Part shown: positions 1-8,063 of the stretch, in pieces
How positions within the stretch are numbered: the stretch's first letter is position 1
Layout: each line of letters starts with the position of its first letter
DNA from: Bacteroidales bacterium UBA1410
Lineage (GTDB): Bacteria; Bacteroidota; Bacteroidia; Bacteroidales; Dysgonomonadaceae
Assembly (NCBI GenBank): GCA_002305015.1
Contig: DBPW01000043.1
Location: forward strand, 76,120-98,575
Reading direction: 5' to 3'
DNA: 22,456 bases
Made by a program: the position numbers and the translations under genes
Notes under the pieces: generated by a model
Database searches by the model: none
The model's input: only the letters and a program-made list of their open reading frames with translations
Told to the model about the DNA's origin: nothing

Positions 1-26
1 CAAAACCCATCTATCGAACAAAAAAC

Positions 27-47
27 TTCGTTAAACCAACTAACGAA
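27..47. repeat. Short perfect inverted repeat upstream of susC
   Basis: Two 7-base arms, TTCGTTA (27-33) and TAACGAA (41-47), are perfect inverted copies separated by 7 bases. The site lies about 100 bases upstream of the putative susC promoter, a position that would suit a dimeric regulator. No T-run follows it on the plus strand, so it is a poor terminator for a gene to the left. Arms this short can occur by chance in AT-rich DNA, and no regulator is identified. Confidence 0.25.
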
Positions 48-119
48 AATTTCTTAAATGAAGTTTAGGTGAATTCGCACTTGCTGGTTGATTTTATATA
101 ATGTTAAATTTATGTTTTA

Positions 120-152
120 TTGCCTAAATCCTAAAAAATGTTTTTATATTTG
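120..152 (+). promoter_or_regulatory. Putative Bacteroidota-type promoter of the susC-susD unit
   Basis: TATATTTG at 145-152 matches the Bacteroidota -7 consensus TAnnTTTG exactly. A TTG at 120-122 lies 22 bases upstream, close to the expected place of the -33 element. Transcription would start near 160 and leave a leader of about 105 bases before the susC ATG at 266. Otherwise the 1-265 intergenic stretch is AT-rich and shows no recognisable gene. The assignment rests on motif and position only. Confidence 0.5.
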
Positions 153-265
153 TGGCGTATTAATTTCAATATATATGAAAAAGCTTACGGAGTTTATTAA
201 TCTTTTTAGTGATAGCAGTATGTAAAGTGAGTGAATTTCAATGATTAACAAAAAAACATGCAAGT

Positions 266-3200
266 ATGAAAAGAAAAATCATTTTTATGTTCTCCCTATT
301 CTGCTTAAGTATAGGAGTGGCGTTTTCCCAAACCCGAATTACGGGTAGCGTGGTTGACGAGAATGGCGAACCCGTTATTGGGGCTTCTATTTTGGTTAAA
401 GGTACCACTGTGGGAACGGTGACGGACATTGACGGAAATTTTACGTTGACTGTGCCTCCCGATGGAAAAACTTTGGTTGTATCTTATGTGGGCATGAAGA
501 CACAGGAAGTGCCTGTTGCTCCTCATGTTAGGGTGGTGATGCAAGCTGCAACGGAACTTCTTGAAGAAGTGGTGGTGGTTGGTTACGGAACCCAGCGAAA
601 AGAAAATTTAACGGGGGCCGTCTCAACAGTTGATGTTAGAAAAACTCTTGAGAATCGTCCTATTACCGATGTAGGGCGAGCATTACAAGGATCAACCCCT
701 GGTCTGTCAATAACAACCACCTCCGGTGAATTAGGAGGATCTCCCCGCATACGTGTCAGAGGAGAGGTAGCTACGATCGGAGGAGGCAGTGGTAATCCAC
801 TTATTTTGGTCGATAATGTTGAAGTACCCGATTTGTCTTATGTAAATCCAGACGATATTGCTTCTATTTCCGTTTTGAAAGATGCTTCTACGACTGCAAT
901 TTACGGAGCTAGAGCCGCATTTGGTGCAATACTTATTACTACAAAAAAAGGAATCAAAGAAGCTGCTCCGAGAATTTCCTATTCTAATAATTTTTCATGG
1001 GCTACGCCTACTAAAGTACCAAAACATACGCGTGCCGATTTGAATCTGCAATATTCTCTTGACCAGATAAATGCTCTTAGAGATAAGCCTTTATCTGAAA
1101 CAGGTCAAGTAGGATATTATTATAATTCGGATGTAATAAAAAAGGTAAAAGAATGGATTGATACTTATGGTGATGGGAAAGACTTAAGCCGTGAAATGGT
1201 GGAAGGACGAGATTTTGATTATAGAGCTAGCGGTGGAGTTTATTACTATCGTCCATGGGATGTTTATGATATTTATTATAAAGATTGGACACCACAACAA
1301 AACCAAAATGTTCGTGTAAGCGGAGGAAGTGCAACTACACAATATAGTTTATCTGCAGCATTTATGGATCAAAAAGGTATATTAAAATTATTTGATGATT
1401 TTTATCGGAGGTATAATATTTCAGGTTTTATAAGTAGTGACGTAAAGAAATGGATTACTTTGCGCGGTAGTTATCTCTATACAAAAACACAAGAAGAATC
1501 TCCTTTTGTGTACGGTTCTTCTACTTATGATCCAATGTATTATCTTTATCGATGGCATCAAGTGTATCCTTACGGAACGTACAAAGGAAAAGAATTTAGA
1601 GGTGCTGTTAACGATTTGAAATCGGCAAGGCCTATTGAAGATGATTCTTATTATAGTCGCTATACTTTAGGTACTACATTACGAATTGCAAATGGATTAA
1701 CGTTGGATTTCGATTATACCTATGGTCAAACATTTGCGACAAATCATACAGTAGGTGGTTATGTTTCAGGGATAGATCAATGGAGTATCGACAAGTCGAA
1801 AGGATATACTTTTGATACCATGTATAAAATTTATACAACTGCTACTTATGATTATGCACAATATACTTCCTCTAAAAATATACGGAATGCATACAATGGT
1901 TTTATCACTTACGATACTAAATTTGGCGATAAACATTCATTTAAAATTATGGGGGGAACGAATATAGAAGATGCTGAGTATATTTGGATTTCTTCTCGAC
2001 GAAATGGAGTTTATGATTTCGATAAAGGTGAAGTTAATTTAGCGGGTGGTGACCAATTAGCATCTTCAAACCATTCATGGTGGTCTGTAGCCGGTTTTTT
2101 TGGTCGAATTAATTATGCATTTATGGATAAATATTTATTTGAAGTAAATGGTCGTTATGATGGATCTTCTAAATTTGGACCTGGAAGGAGATGGGATTTC
2201 TTCCCTTCATTTTCAGCTGCATGGCGTATAAGTGAAGAACCCTGGATGCAGTCTTTACAACCAACATTGAGTTCATTAAAACTGCGTGGATCTTGGGGAA
2301 CAGTTGGTAACCAAGATGTACCGTTGAATGCGTTTATTTCAACTTTAACTCCTACCACACCTTCTACTAGCGGGAACTATTGGTTAGTCAATGGCAATTT
2401 CGTTCCTTATATAAGTTCAGGACCAACTTTAACTGATCCCGATTTGACATGGGAAACCGTAAGTACTCTTGATATTGGTTTTGATGCGGGATTTCTTAAT
2501 GAGAAATTGACTTTTACTTTTGATTGGTACAAACGAATTACATCGGATATGCTTTCTCCCGGAGAAACTGTACCGTCAACTGTGGGAATTTCAGCACCAA
2601 AACGAAACTTTGGCGAATTAACAACAAAAGGTGTTGAGATAGGCGCTACATACAATCATCGTTTTGAAAACGGTTTGTCTTTATCTCTTTCCGGTCAATT
2701 TACTGATTTTAAATCTGTCGTAACAAAATATGCTTCAGCAGAAGATCCACTTGTTTCAAGTACATATTATCAAGGTAAGACGTTAGGTGAAATATGGGGA
2801 TATAAGACTGTAGGATTATTTCAAAAAGAGGATTTTGTGTGGGAAGGCGATCAAATTAAACAAACCATTCTTCCTAACGGACAATCGAAAAATACTCCAG
2901 TAGAAGGTGTAGCTACTCAATATATTCTTGAATCCGGGACATTCAAATTTGGCCCGGGAGATGTTCGATTTAAAGATTTAAACAGAGATGGAGAAATCAA
3001 TTATGGTACAAATACAGTTGGAAATCCTGGAGACAGAACAGTAATAGGCAATACAACTCCTCGCTATCAATATGGTTTTCGAATTGGTGCCGGATGGAAA
3101 GGTTTCGATGCTGATATCTTTTTTCAGGGTGTAGGTAAAAGAAATATTTGGGCAACAGGAAATATGGTATTACCCGGATATTATGGAGCAGAAGCCAATT

Positions 3201-3571
3201 TTTCTCATACCTTAGATTATTGGACTCCGAATAATACGAATGCTTTTTATCCCCGACCTTTGGAATATAGTCAAACTGCTAAATGGAATTATCTTCCGAA
3301 TGATCGGTATCTTCTTAATGCTGCATATTTGCGTCTTAAAAGTTTAATTGTTGGATATTCTATACCCAATAATTTATTAAACAAAATAAGTATTGAAAGG
3401 ATTCGTGTATATTTCAATGGAGAAAATTTATTTGAATTTGATAAAATGAAAGGTGTACCTATTGATCCCGAAATTGATTGGACATCAACTACTCAAAATG
3501 ATTCACGTTCTTTTGGACGCAGTTATCCTTATCGAAGGACAATTTCCTTTGGTTTACAAGTTGAATTTTAA
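266..3571 (+). CDS. SusC/RagA-family TonB-dependent outer-membrane transporter
   Basis: This is the outer-membrane barrel of a glycan-uptake complex. It imports oligosaccharides using TonB energy together with the SusD lipoprotein encoded 14 bases downstream. The 1101-residue length is usual for SusC. A signal peptide covers about residues 1-21 (cleavage AFS/Q). A carboxypeptidase-D-like beta-sandwich follows at about 25-98 with the typical VTDIDGNF motif. A TonB-box-like EVVVVGYGTQ lies at 101-110, the plug at about 110-230, and the barrel fills the rest, ending in the aromatic strand FGLQVEF. A late DLNRDGEIN segment resembles the calcium-binding-like loop common in this family. There is no N-terminal secretin/STN domain, so direct signalling to an anti-sigma factor is unlikely. 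Substrate cannot be read from sequence; the neighbouring GH9 enzyme points to a beta-linked glycan. Base composition falls sharply inside the gene after about position 780. Confidence 0.95.
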   Translation: MKRKIIFMFSLFCLSIGVAFSQTRITGSVVDENGEPVIGASILVKGTTVGTVTDIDGNFTLTVPPDGKTLVVSYVGMKTQEVPVAPHVRVVMQAATELLEEVVVVGYGTQRKENLTGAVSTVDVRKTLENRPITDVGRALQGSTPGLSITTTSGELGGSPRIRVRGEVATIGGGSGNPLILVDNVEVPDLSYVNPDDIASISVLKDASTTAIYGARAAFGAILITTKKGIKEAAPRISYSNNFSWATPTKVPKHTRADLNLQYSLDQINALRDKPLSETGQVGYYYNSDVIKKVKEWIDTYGDGKDLSREMVEGRDFDYRASGGVYYYRPWDVYDIYYKDWTPQQNQNVRVSGGSATTQYSLSAAFMDQKGILKLFDDFYRRYNISGFISSDVKKWITLRGSYLYTKTQEESPFVYGSSTYDPMYYLYRWHQVYPYGTYKGKEFRGAVNDLKSARPIEDDSYYSRYTLGTTLRIANGLTLDFDYTYGQTFATNHTVGGYVSGIDQWSIDKSKGYTFDTMYKIYTTATYDYAQYTSSKNIRNAYNGFITYDTKFGDKHSFKIMGGTNIEDAEYIWISSRRNGVYDFDKGEVNLAGGDQLASSNHSWWSVAGFFGRINYAFMDKYLFEVNGRYDGSSKFGPGRRWDFFPSFSAAWRISEEPWMQSLQPTLSSLKLRGSWGTVGNQDVPLNAFISTLTPTTPSTSGNYWLVNGNFVPYISSGPTLTDPDLTWETVSTLDIGFDAGFLNEKLTFTFDWYKRITSDMLSPGETVPSTVGISAPKRNFGELTTKGVEIGATYNHRFENGLSLSLSGQFTDFKSVVTKYASAEDPLVSSTYYQGKTLGEIWGYKTVGLFQKEDFVWEGDQIKQTILPNGQSKNTPVEGVATQYILESGTFKFGPGDVRFKDLNRDGEINYGTNTVGNPGDRTVIGNTTPRYQYGFRIGAGWKGFDADIFFQGVGKRNIWATGNMVLPGYYGAEANFSHTLDYWTPNNTNAFYPRPLEYSQTAKWNYLPNDRYLLNAAYLRLKSLIVGYSIPNNLLNKISIERIRVYFNGENLFEFDKMKGVPIDPEIDWTSTTQNDSRSFGRSYPYRRTISFGLQVEF

Positions 3572-3585
3572 TTAATGATTTAGTT

Positions 3586-5397
3586 ATGAAAAAAATAGTA
3601 TATATACTGAATATAGTCGCATTGGCATTTATATCCTTTACTGCATGTGAGGACTATCTTGATAGACCGGGGCTTGATCAATTTGAAGATGATGAGTTCT
3701 GGACAAAAGAAGGTAATGTCAGATTGTACGCTCAGAGGGCTTATACTGCCTATTTTACAGGTTATGGAAGTGGCTATACATGGGGTAAATTTTTTACTGG
3801 TGGTGCATGGGCTGATGAATATAGTTCTTCTTCTATTTGGACTCAAAATACAGCTACTTCAGGGAATGGATGGACTTTTGAATGGGTAAGATGGGCAAAT
3901 GTTTTGATTGACAGAGTGAATAAGATGGAAAATCTTACGGAGGAAGAAAAAAATCATTGGATAGGTATAGGACGTTTTTTTAGAGCAATGGAATATAGTG
4001 ATTTAGCTAAACTGTTCGGAGATATCCCTTACTTTGATAAAATCGTAGATTATAAGGATTTAGAAACAAGTTATAAGAAAAGAGACCCACTCCCTTATGT
4101 GGCCAAAAAAATTATGGAAGATTTTCAATTTGCTGCAGATTACGTAAGAGAAAATGATGGTATTCAACAGGTAAATAGAAGTATAGTGTTGGGATTTATG
4201 TCTCGAAGTATGCTATATTTTGGAACATTTTTAAAATACCATAATATTGATCAAACTGTGGCTAATGAGTTGCTTAAAAAATCAGTATGGGCTTCAGAAG
4301 AGATAATGAATTCAGGTAAATATCAGATTGTTGATGATTATAGGGGTATATTTACATCTGCAGACCTTTCCGGGAATAAAGAGGTTATTTTTTATAGGCA
4401 ATATGAGCCTGCAAAAGTTACTCATTGTTTGGTTTCTTATAATAATGCGGAGCCTCAAACAGGCACAACATTAAAAGTCGTAGAAACTTATTTGGCTTCC
4501 GACGGATTGCCTATTAAACAATCTCCCACTTATAATTATGGACCGGAAAAAAATGGTCATGAATTGAAATATTATCTTGATCAATATAAAAATAGAGATC
4601 CAAGATTGGCGGCGAGTTTGGTTGATTCTATCAGATTGCAAGGGCCACATACAGCTTATTCTACTACAGGTTTTTTATGCTGGAAATTTTTACCCTATGA
4701 TGCGAATCAAAAGGATTTGATCTATTTAGGAAATACAAATATTACAGATGCTCCTATTCTTAGATTAGGCGAAATTCTTTTGAATTATGCAGAAGCAAAA
4801 GCTGAATTAGGTGAATTTGACCAAGTTGCTGCTGATAAGTCCATTAATGTTTTGCGTAATCGTTCGATTAAGAAAAATAATATAGGCAATCCTTTACCAA
4901 AACTTCCGCACATGGTGGTTTCGGGTACTGATGTTTATGCTGATGGAATAAAAATTAATGATCCTGATAGGGATCCTACTGTAAATCCATTGTTATGGGA
5001 AATAAGAAGGGAAAGAGCAGTGGAATTATTGTTTGAAGGTTTTAGAAAAGATGACTTGAAACGATGGAAAAAATATGAATACCTCAAAACAGAGGAAACT
5101 AATGGAATACCTACAAAGTTAGGAATAGGTGCTTATATAGATTTATCAAAGTTTACAGGAAAACCTAAAGAGGATTTAATGAAAAATGTACATTTTTATT
5201 ACCCGGATCCAAATGATTTAACCAAGGCATTTGTGTATAATTTATATGAAAAGAACATGAGAAGAGATTGGGTGCCGGGCAATTCGTATTATGAAAGACA
5301 ATATTTGAATGCTGTTCCATTAGATCAAATAAAATTGTATCAGGATCTGGGTTATGAATTAACTCAAAATCCAGGATGGGATATGCCAGCAAAATAA
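3586..5397 (+). CDS. SusD/RagB-family glycan-binding outer-membrane lipoprotein
   Basis: This is the surface lid of the SusCD complex, which binds glycan and delivers it to the SusC barrel. The 603-residue protein begins with a lipoprotein signal ending in FTAC, with the lipidated Cys at residue 21. The N-terminal part (about 22-330) is the helical TPR-like SusD core. The C-terminal part carries the usual RagB/SusD region, including the REIRRERAVELLFEGFR-like segment (here EIRRERAVELLFEGFRKDDL) and a closing NAVPLDQIKLYQDLG...LTQNPGW, which matches the family ending. It follows susC after 14 bases and is surely co-transcribed. Hand-counted GC is about 32% over 4141-4380, against roughly 42% in housekeeping genes of the window. 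The ligand is unknown. Confidence 0.95.
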   Translation: MKKIVYILNIVALAFISFTACEDYLDRPGLDQFEDDEFWTKEGNVRLYAQRAYTAYFTGYGSGYTWGKFFTGGAWADEYSSSSIWTQNTATSGNGWTFEWVRWANVLIDRVNKMENLTEEEKNHWIGIGRFFRAMEYSDLAKLFGDIPYFDKIVDYKDLETSYKKRDPLPYVAKKIMEDFQFAADYVRENDGIQQVNRSIVLGFMSRSMLYFGTFLKYHNIDQTVANELLKKSVWASEEIMNSGKYQIVDDYRGIFTSADLSGNKEVIFYRQYEPAKVTHCLVSYNNAEPQTGTTLKVVETYLASDGLPIKQSPTYNYGPEKNGHELKYYLDQYKNRDPRLAASLVDSIRLQGPHTAYSTTGFLCWKFLPYDANQKDLIYLGNTNITDAPILRLGEILLNYAEAKAELGEFDQVAADKSINVLRNRSIKKNNIGNPLPKLPHMVVSGTDVYADGIKINDPDRDPTVNPLLWEIRRERAVELLFEGFRKDDLKRWKKYEYLKTEETNGIPTKLGIGAYIDLSKFTGKPKEDLMKNVHFYYPDPNDLTKAFVYNLYEKNMRRDWVPGNSYYERQYLNAVPLDQIKLYQDLGYELTQNPGWDMPAK

Positions 5398-5411
5398 TGA
5401 TTAAGATTTTG

Positions 5412-5456
5412 AAAAGGAAAGGGCAGCTTTATTGAAGGAGATGCTCTTTCCTTTTT
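5412..5456 (+). terminator. Hairpin terminator or attenuator between susD and the GH9 gene
   Basis: AAAAGGAAAGGGC (5412-5424) pairs with GCTCTTTCCTTTT (5443-5455) in a 13-base-pair stem with one G-U pair. The loop is 18 bases, and the right arm runs into five T's. It starts 15 bases after the susD stop. It should reduce read-through into the enzyme gene, giving more SusC/SusD than enzyme, as is common in glycan-utilisation loci. The long loop and the A/U-rich stem make it a moderate terminator rather than a strong one. Confidence 0.6.
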
Positions 5457-5504
5457 GATAAGAAGAATACGTGTATCTTGCGAGAGATTACGAGAACTAT
5501 TTTT

Positions 5505-7982
5505 ATGAAAAGAATAAGTATCCTTTTATTGCTTTTGTCGATTTTTTTAGCATCTCATGCCCAAACTGCATGGATTCGGGTGAATCAGGTGGGGTATCTT
5601 CAAAATGATATTAAGGTGGCAGTATGGGTGAGTAAGGAGAAAAAAAATGTTTCAAGTTTTGAAGTCATTGATGTTCAAAGCGGGAAAGTGGTCTATTCGG
5701 GTAATAAAATCAGGAATATGGGCAAACAACCGGCTTTTGAATCATCGGCACGTTTAGATTTTTCCGATTTTTCTGTGCCCGGAAGATACCTTATAAAAGT
5801 GGGTGAAACAAAATCTGTCCCTTTCAGGATTGGCAACACTATCTATGCCGGAGCATCGGAAATTCCACTGAAGTATATGCGCCAGCAACGTTGCGGTTAT
5901 AATCCGTTTTTGAAAGATTCTTGTCATGTATATGACGGGATTACGGTTGGCGATCCTGATGGGAAACGTGATGGAAGATATTATGACGTAGTTGGCGGAT
6001 GGCACGATGCGTCGGATTACCTGCAGTATGTCACCACTTCGGCAAATGCTGTCTATCAACTATTGTTTGCCTACAGTCAATATCCCGATGCGTTTGCCGA
6101 TCATTATCAGGCAAATGGCGACGAGGGGGCAAATGGTGTTCCCGATATTTTGGATGAAGCGAAGTGGGGACTCGACTGGCTCGCGAAAATGAACCCCGAT
6201 AAGGATACTTACTTCAATCAAGTGGCCGATGATCGTGATCATGCGGGCATGGTTTTGCCTACGGAGCAAAAGGTGGATTATGGTTGGGGTGCGGGAAAAG
6301 AGCGTCCGGTGTATTTTTGTAGCCCGAAACCGCAAGGACTCTTCAAATATAAAAACCGCAGTACAGGATTGGCCTCTACGCTGGGAAAATATGCTTCCTC
6401 GTTTACGTTGGGGGCTAAACTTTTAGCACCGTATTATCCCGCGTTTTCAGAAATGTTGCTCCAAAAGGCTAAAGATGCTTATCGCATGGGGGCGGAAAAT
6501 CCGGGAGTGTGTCAGACAGCGCCCGGTGGTGCTCCTTATTTTTATGAAGAGGATAACTGGACTGACGACATGCAGTTGGCTGCTGCCGAAATGTATAACG
6601 TTCTCCGGAATAGTGAATACCTGAATCAGGCTGTGCATTATGGTCGCATGGAGCCTGTTACGCCGTGGATGGGGGCCGATTCGGCTCGTCATTATCAGTG
6701 GTACCCGTTTGTTAACCTTGGAAATTATCACCTGGCATTGCAAAACGATCATTCGGCGGTGAGAGCCGAATTTATTCGCAATATGCGGAGTGGATTGCAG
6801 CGAGTAAAAGACCGTGCCCGGGATCTTGGAGATGCTTTTCTCAATGGTATCCCGTTTATCTGGTGCTCCAATAATCTTACTGTGGGATTTATTACTCAGT
6901 GTCGCCTTTATCATGAACTTACCGGTGATAATACCTTTATCGAAATAGAAACAGCCATGCGCGATTGGCTTTTGGGATGCAATCCGTGGGGTACTTCCAT
7001 GATCGTGAATTATCCCGATGGTGGGGATACGCCTGTTGATCCCCATTCGGCTTTTACGCATTTGCATGGAATGCCTATTACCGGCGGATTGGTTGACGGT
7101 CCTATTTACACTTCGATTTTTAATCGTCTTATCGGAATTTATTTGGCCAATGAGGATGAATATGCACCTTTTCAGTCGGATTATGTGGTTTATCACGATG
7201 ATTTTGCCGATTATTCTACGAATGAACCGACAATGGATGGTACGGCTTCGCTTTGTTTTTATTTAGGGTACTTAAATTCGCAAGCGAAGGCAAATGAAAA
7301 AGTTTTGGGCGGAATTGTGCGTGGAAATCCTTCGGAAAAGAAATTGGCTCTGATTTTTACCGGGCACGAATTTGCCGATGGTGCTCAGACCATTCGTAAG
7401 TCATTAAAAAAGAATAGGGTAAAGGCTTCTTTTTTCTTAACAGGTGATTTTTACAGGAAATTTCCGTCTCTTGCCTTGAATTTACAACATGATGGCCATT
7501 ATCTTGGTCCTCATTCCGATACTCATGTGTTGTATGCCGATTGGGAAAAACGGGATTCGACATTGGTTTCTCGGGATGTATTCGAAAAAGATTTGAAAGA
7601 TAATTACGCAACAATGGAAAAAATAGGGTTAAAAATGGAACCAAAGCGGTATTTTGTACCTCCTTATGAATGGTATAATCAAGAAATAAGCGATTGGGCG
7701 ACAACAATGGATGTTCAGATAATAAATTTTACACCGGGAATCACCTCCAATGCCGATTACACGACGCCTGAAATGAACAACTATCTTTCATCTCAAACTA
7801 TTTATCGGAATATTCTCGCTTATGAAGAGAAAAATACGCTTAATGGTTTTTTGCTGCTCATGCATATAGGCACGGATCCGAAACGTACCGATAAGTTATA
7901 CAACCGGCTGGATGATCTGATTAAGGAACTGAAACATCGGGGATATGAATTTGTGAGAGTGGATGAGTTACTGCAAAATTGA
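5505..7982 (+). CDS. Secreted GH9 glycoside hydrolase fused to a NodB-type deacetylase-like domain
   Basis: The 825-residue protein has a signal peptide (about 1-20, ending SHA/Q). An Ig-like cellulase N-terminal domain follows at about 22-112 with the typical IRVNQVGYLQND start. An (alpha/alpha)6 GH9 catalytic domain spans about 120-595. In it GGWHDASDY carries the general-base pair D168 and D171, and STNEPTMDGTA carries the proton-donor E574. Residues about 610-825 form a NodB-like polysaccharide-deacetylase domain, with metal ligands D625, H670 and H674 (HSDTH) and a late LLLMHIG at H787. GH9 enzymes cleave beta-1,4-glucans, and some are exo-glucosaminidases; NodB domains remove acetyl groups. 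Its place next to susCD suggests it trims the imported glycan. I chose ATG 5505 over the in-frame TTG at 5478 because it opens directly into a clean signal peptide. NodB motifs 1 and 3 are altered, so deacetylase activity is uncertain. GH9 identity is firm; substrate is not. Confidence 0.9.
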   Translation: MKRISILLLLLSIFLASHAQTAWIRVNQVGYLQNDIKVAVWVSKEKKNVSSFEVIDVQSGKVVYSGNKIRNMGKQPAFESSARLDFSDFSVPGRYLIKVGETKSVPFRIGNTIYAGASEIPLKYMRQQRCGYNPFLKDSCHVYDGITVGDPDGKRDGRYYDVVGGWHDASDYLQYVTTSANAVYQLLFAYSQYPDAFADHYQANGDEGANGVPDILDEAKWGLDWLAKMNPDKDTYFNQVADDRDHAGMVLPTEQKVDYGWGAGKERPVYFCSPKPQGLFKYKNRSTGLASTLGKYASSFTLGAKLLAPYYPAFSEMLLQKAKDAYRMGAENPGVCQTAPGGAPYFYEEDNWTDDMQLAAAEMYNVLRNSEYLNQAVHYGRMEPVTPWMGADSARHYQWYPFVNLGNYHLALQNDHSAVRAEFIRNMRSGLQRVKDRARDLGDAFLNGIPFIWCSNNLTVGFITQCRLYHELTGDNTFIEIETAMRDWLLGCNPWGTSMIVNYPDGGDTPVDPHSAFTHLHGMPITGGLVDGPIYTSIFNRLIGIYLANEDEYAPFQSDYVVYHDDFADYSTNEPTMDGTASLCFYLGYLNSQAKANEKVLGGIVRGNPSEKKLALIFTGHEFADGAQTIRKSLKKNRVKASFFLTGDFYRKFPSLALNLQHDGHYLGPHSDTHVLYADWEKRDSTLVSRDVFEKDLKDNYATMEKIGLKMEPKRYFVPPYEWYNQEISDWATTMDVQIINFTPGITSNADYTTPEMNNYLSSQTIYRNILAYEEKNTLNGFLLLMHIGTDPKRTDKLYNRLDDLIKELKHRGYEFVRVDELLQN

Positions 7983-8000
7983 TAGGAATTGTTTTCATTG

Positions 8001-8032
8001 TTGGGTAAGTTGAAAATTATCCGGTAAATTTG
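8001..8032 (+). promoter_or_regulatory. Putative promoter of the PBP4-type carboxypeptidase gene
   Basis: TAAATTTG at 8025-8032 fits the -7 consensus TAnnTTTG, and TTG at 8001-8003 lies 21 bases upstream as a -33 element. Transcription would begin near 8039, about 25 bases before the chosen start codon. This implies that the carboxypeptidase gene is expressed separately from the glycan locus. Confidence 0.55.
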
Positions 8033-8063
8033 TTCAATTCAAAAAAATGGATGGGTGATGCTG

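Noticed and set aside
27..47. The inverted repeat as an intrinsic terminator
   Set aside because: It has no T-run on the plus strand. The T-run on the minus strand would need a minus-strand gene between it and susC, and none is supported there.
6447..7196. A 249-codon open frame on the minus strand, inside the GH9 gene
   Set aside because: It is antisense to strongly conserved GH9 sequence, has no recognisable domain and shows an odd residue mix (many Ile, His, Arg), as expected of a shadow frame.
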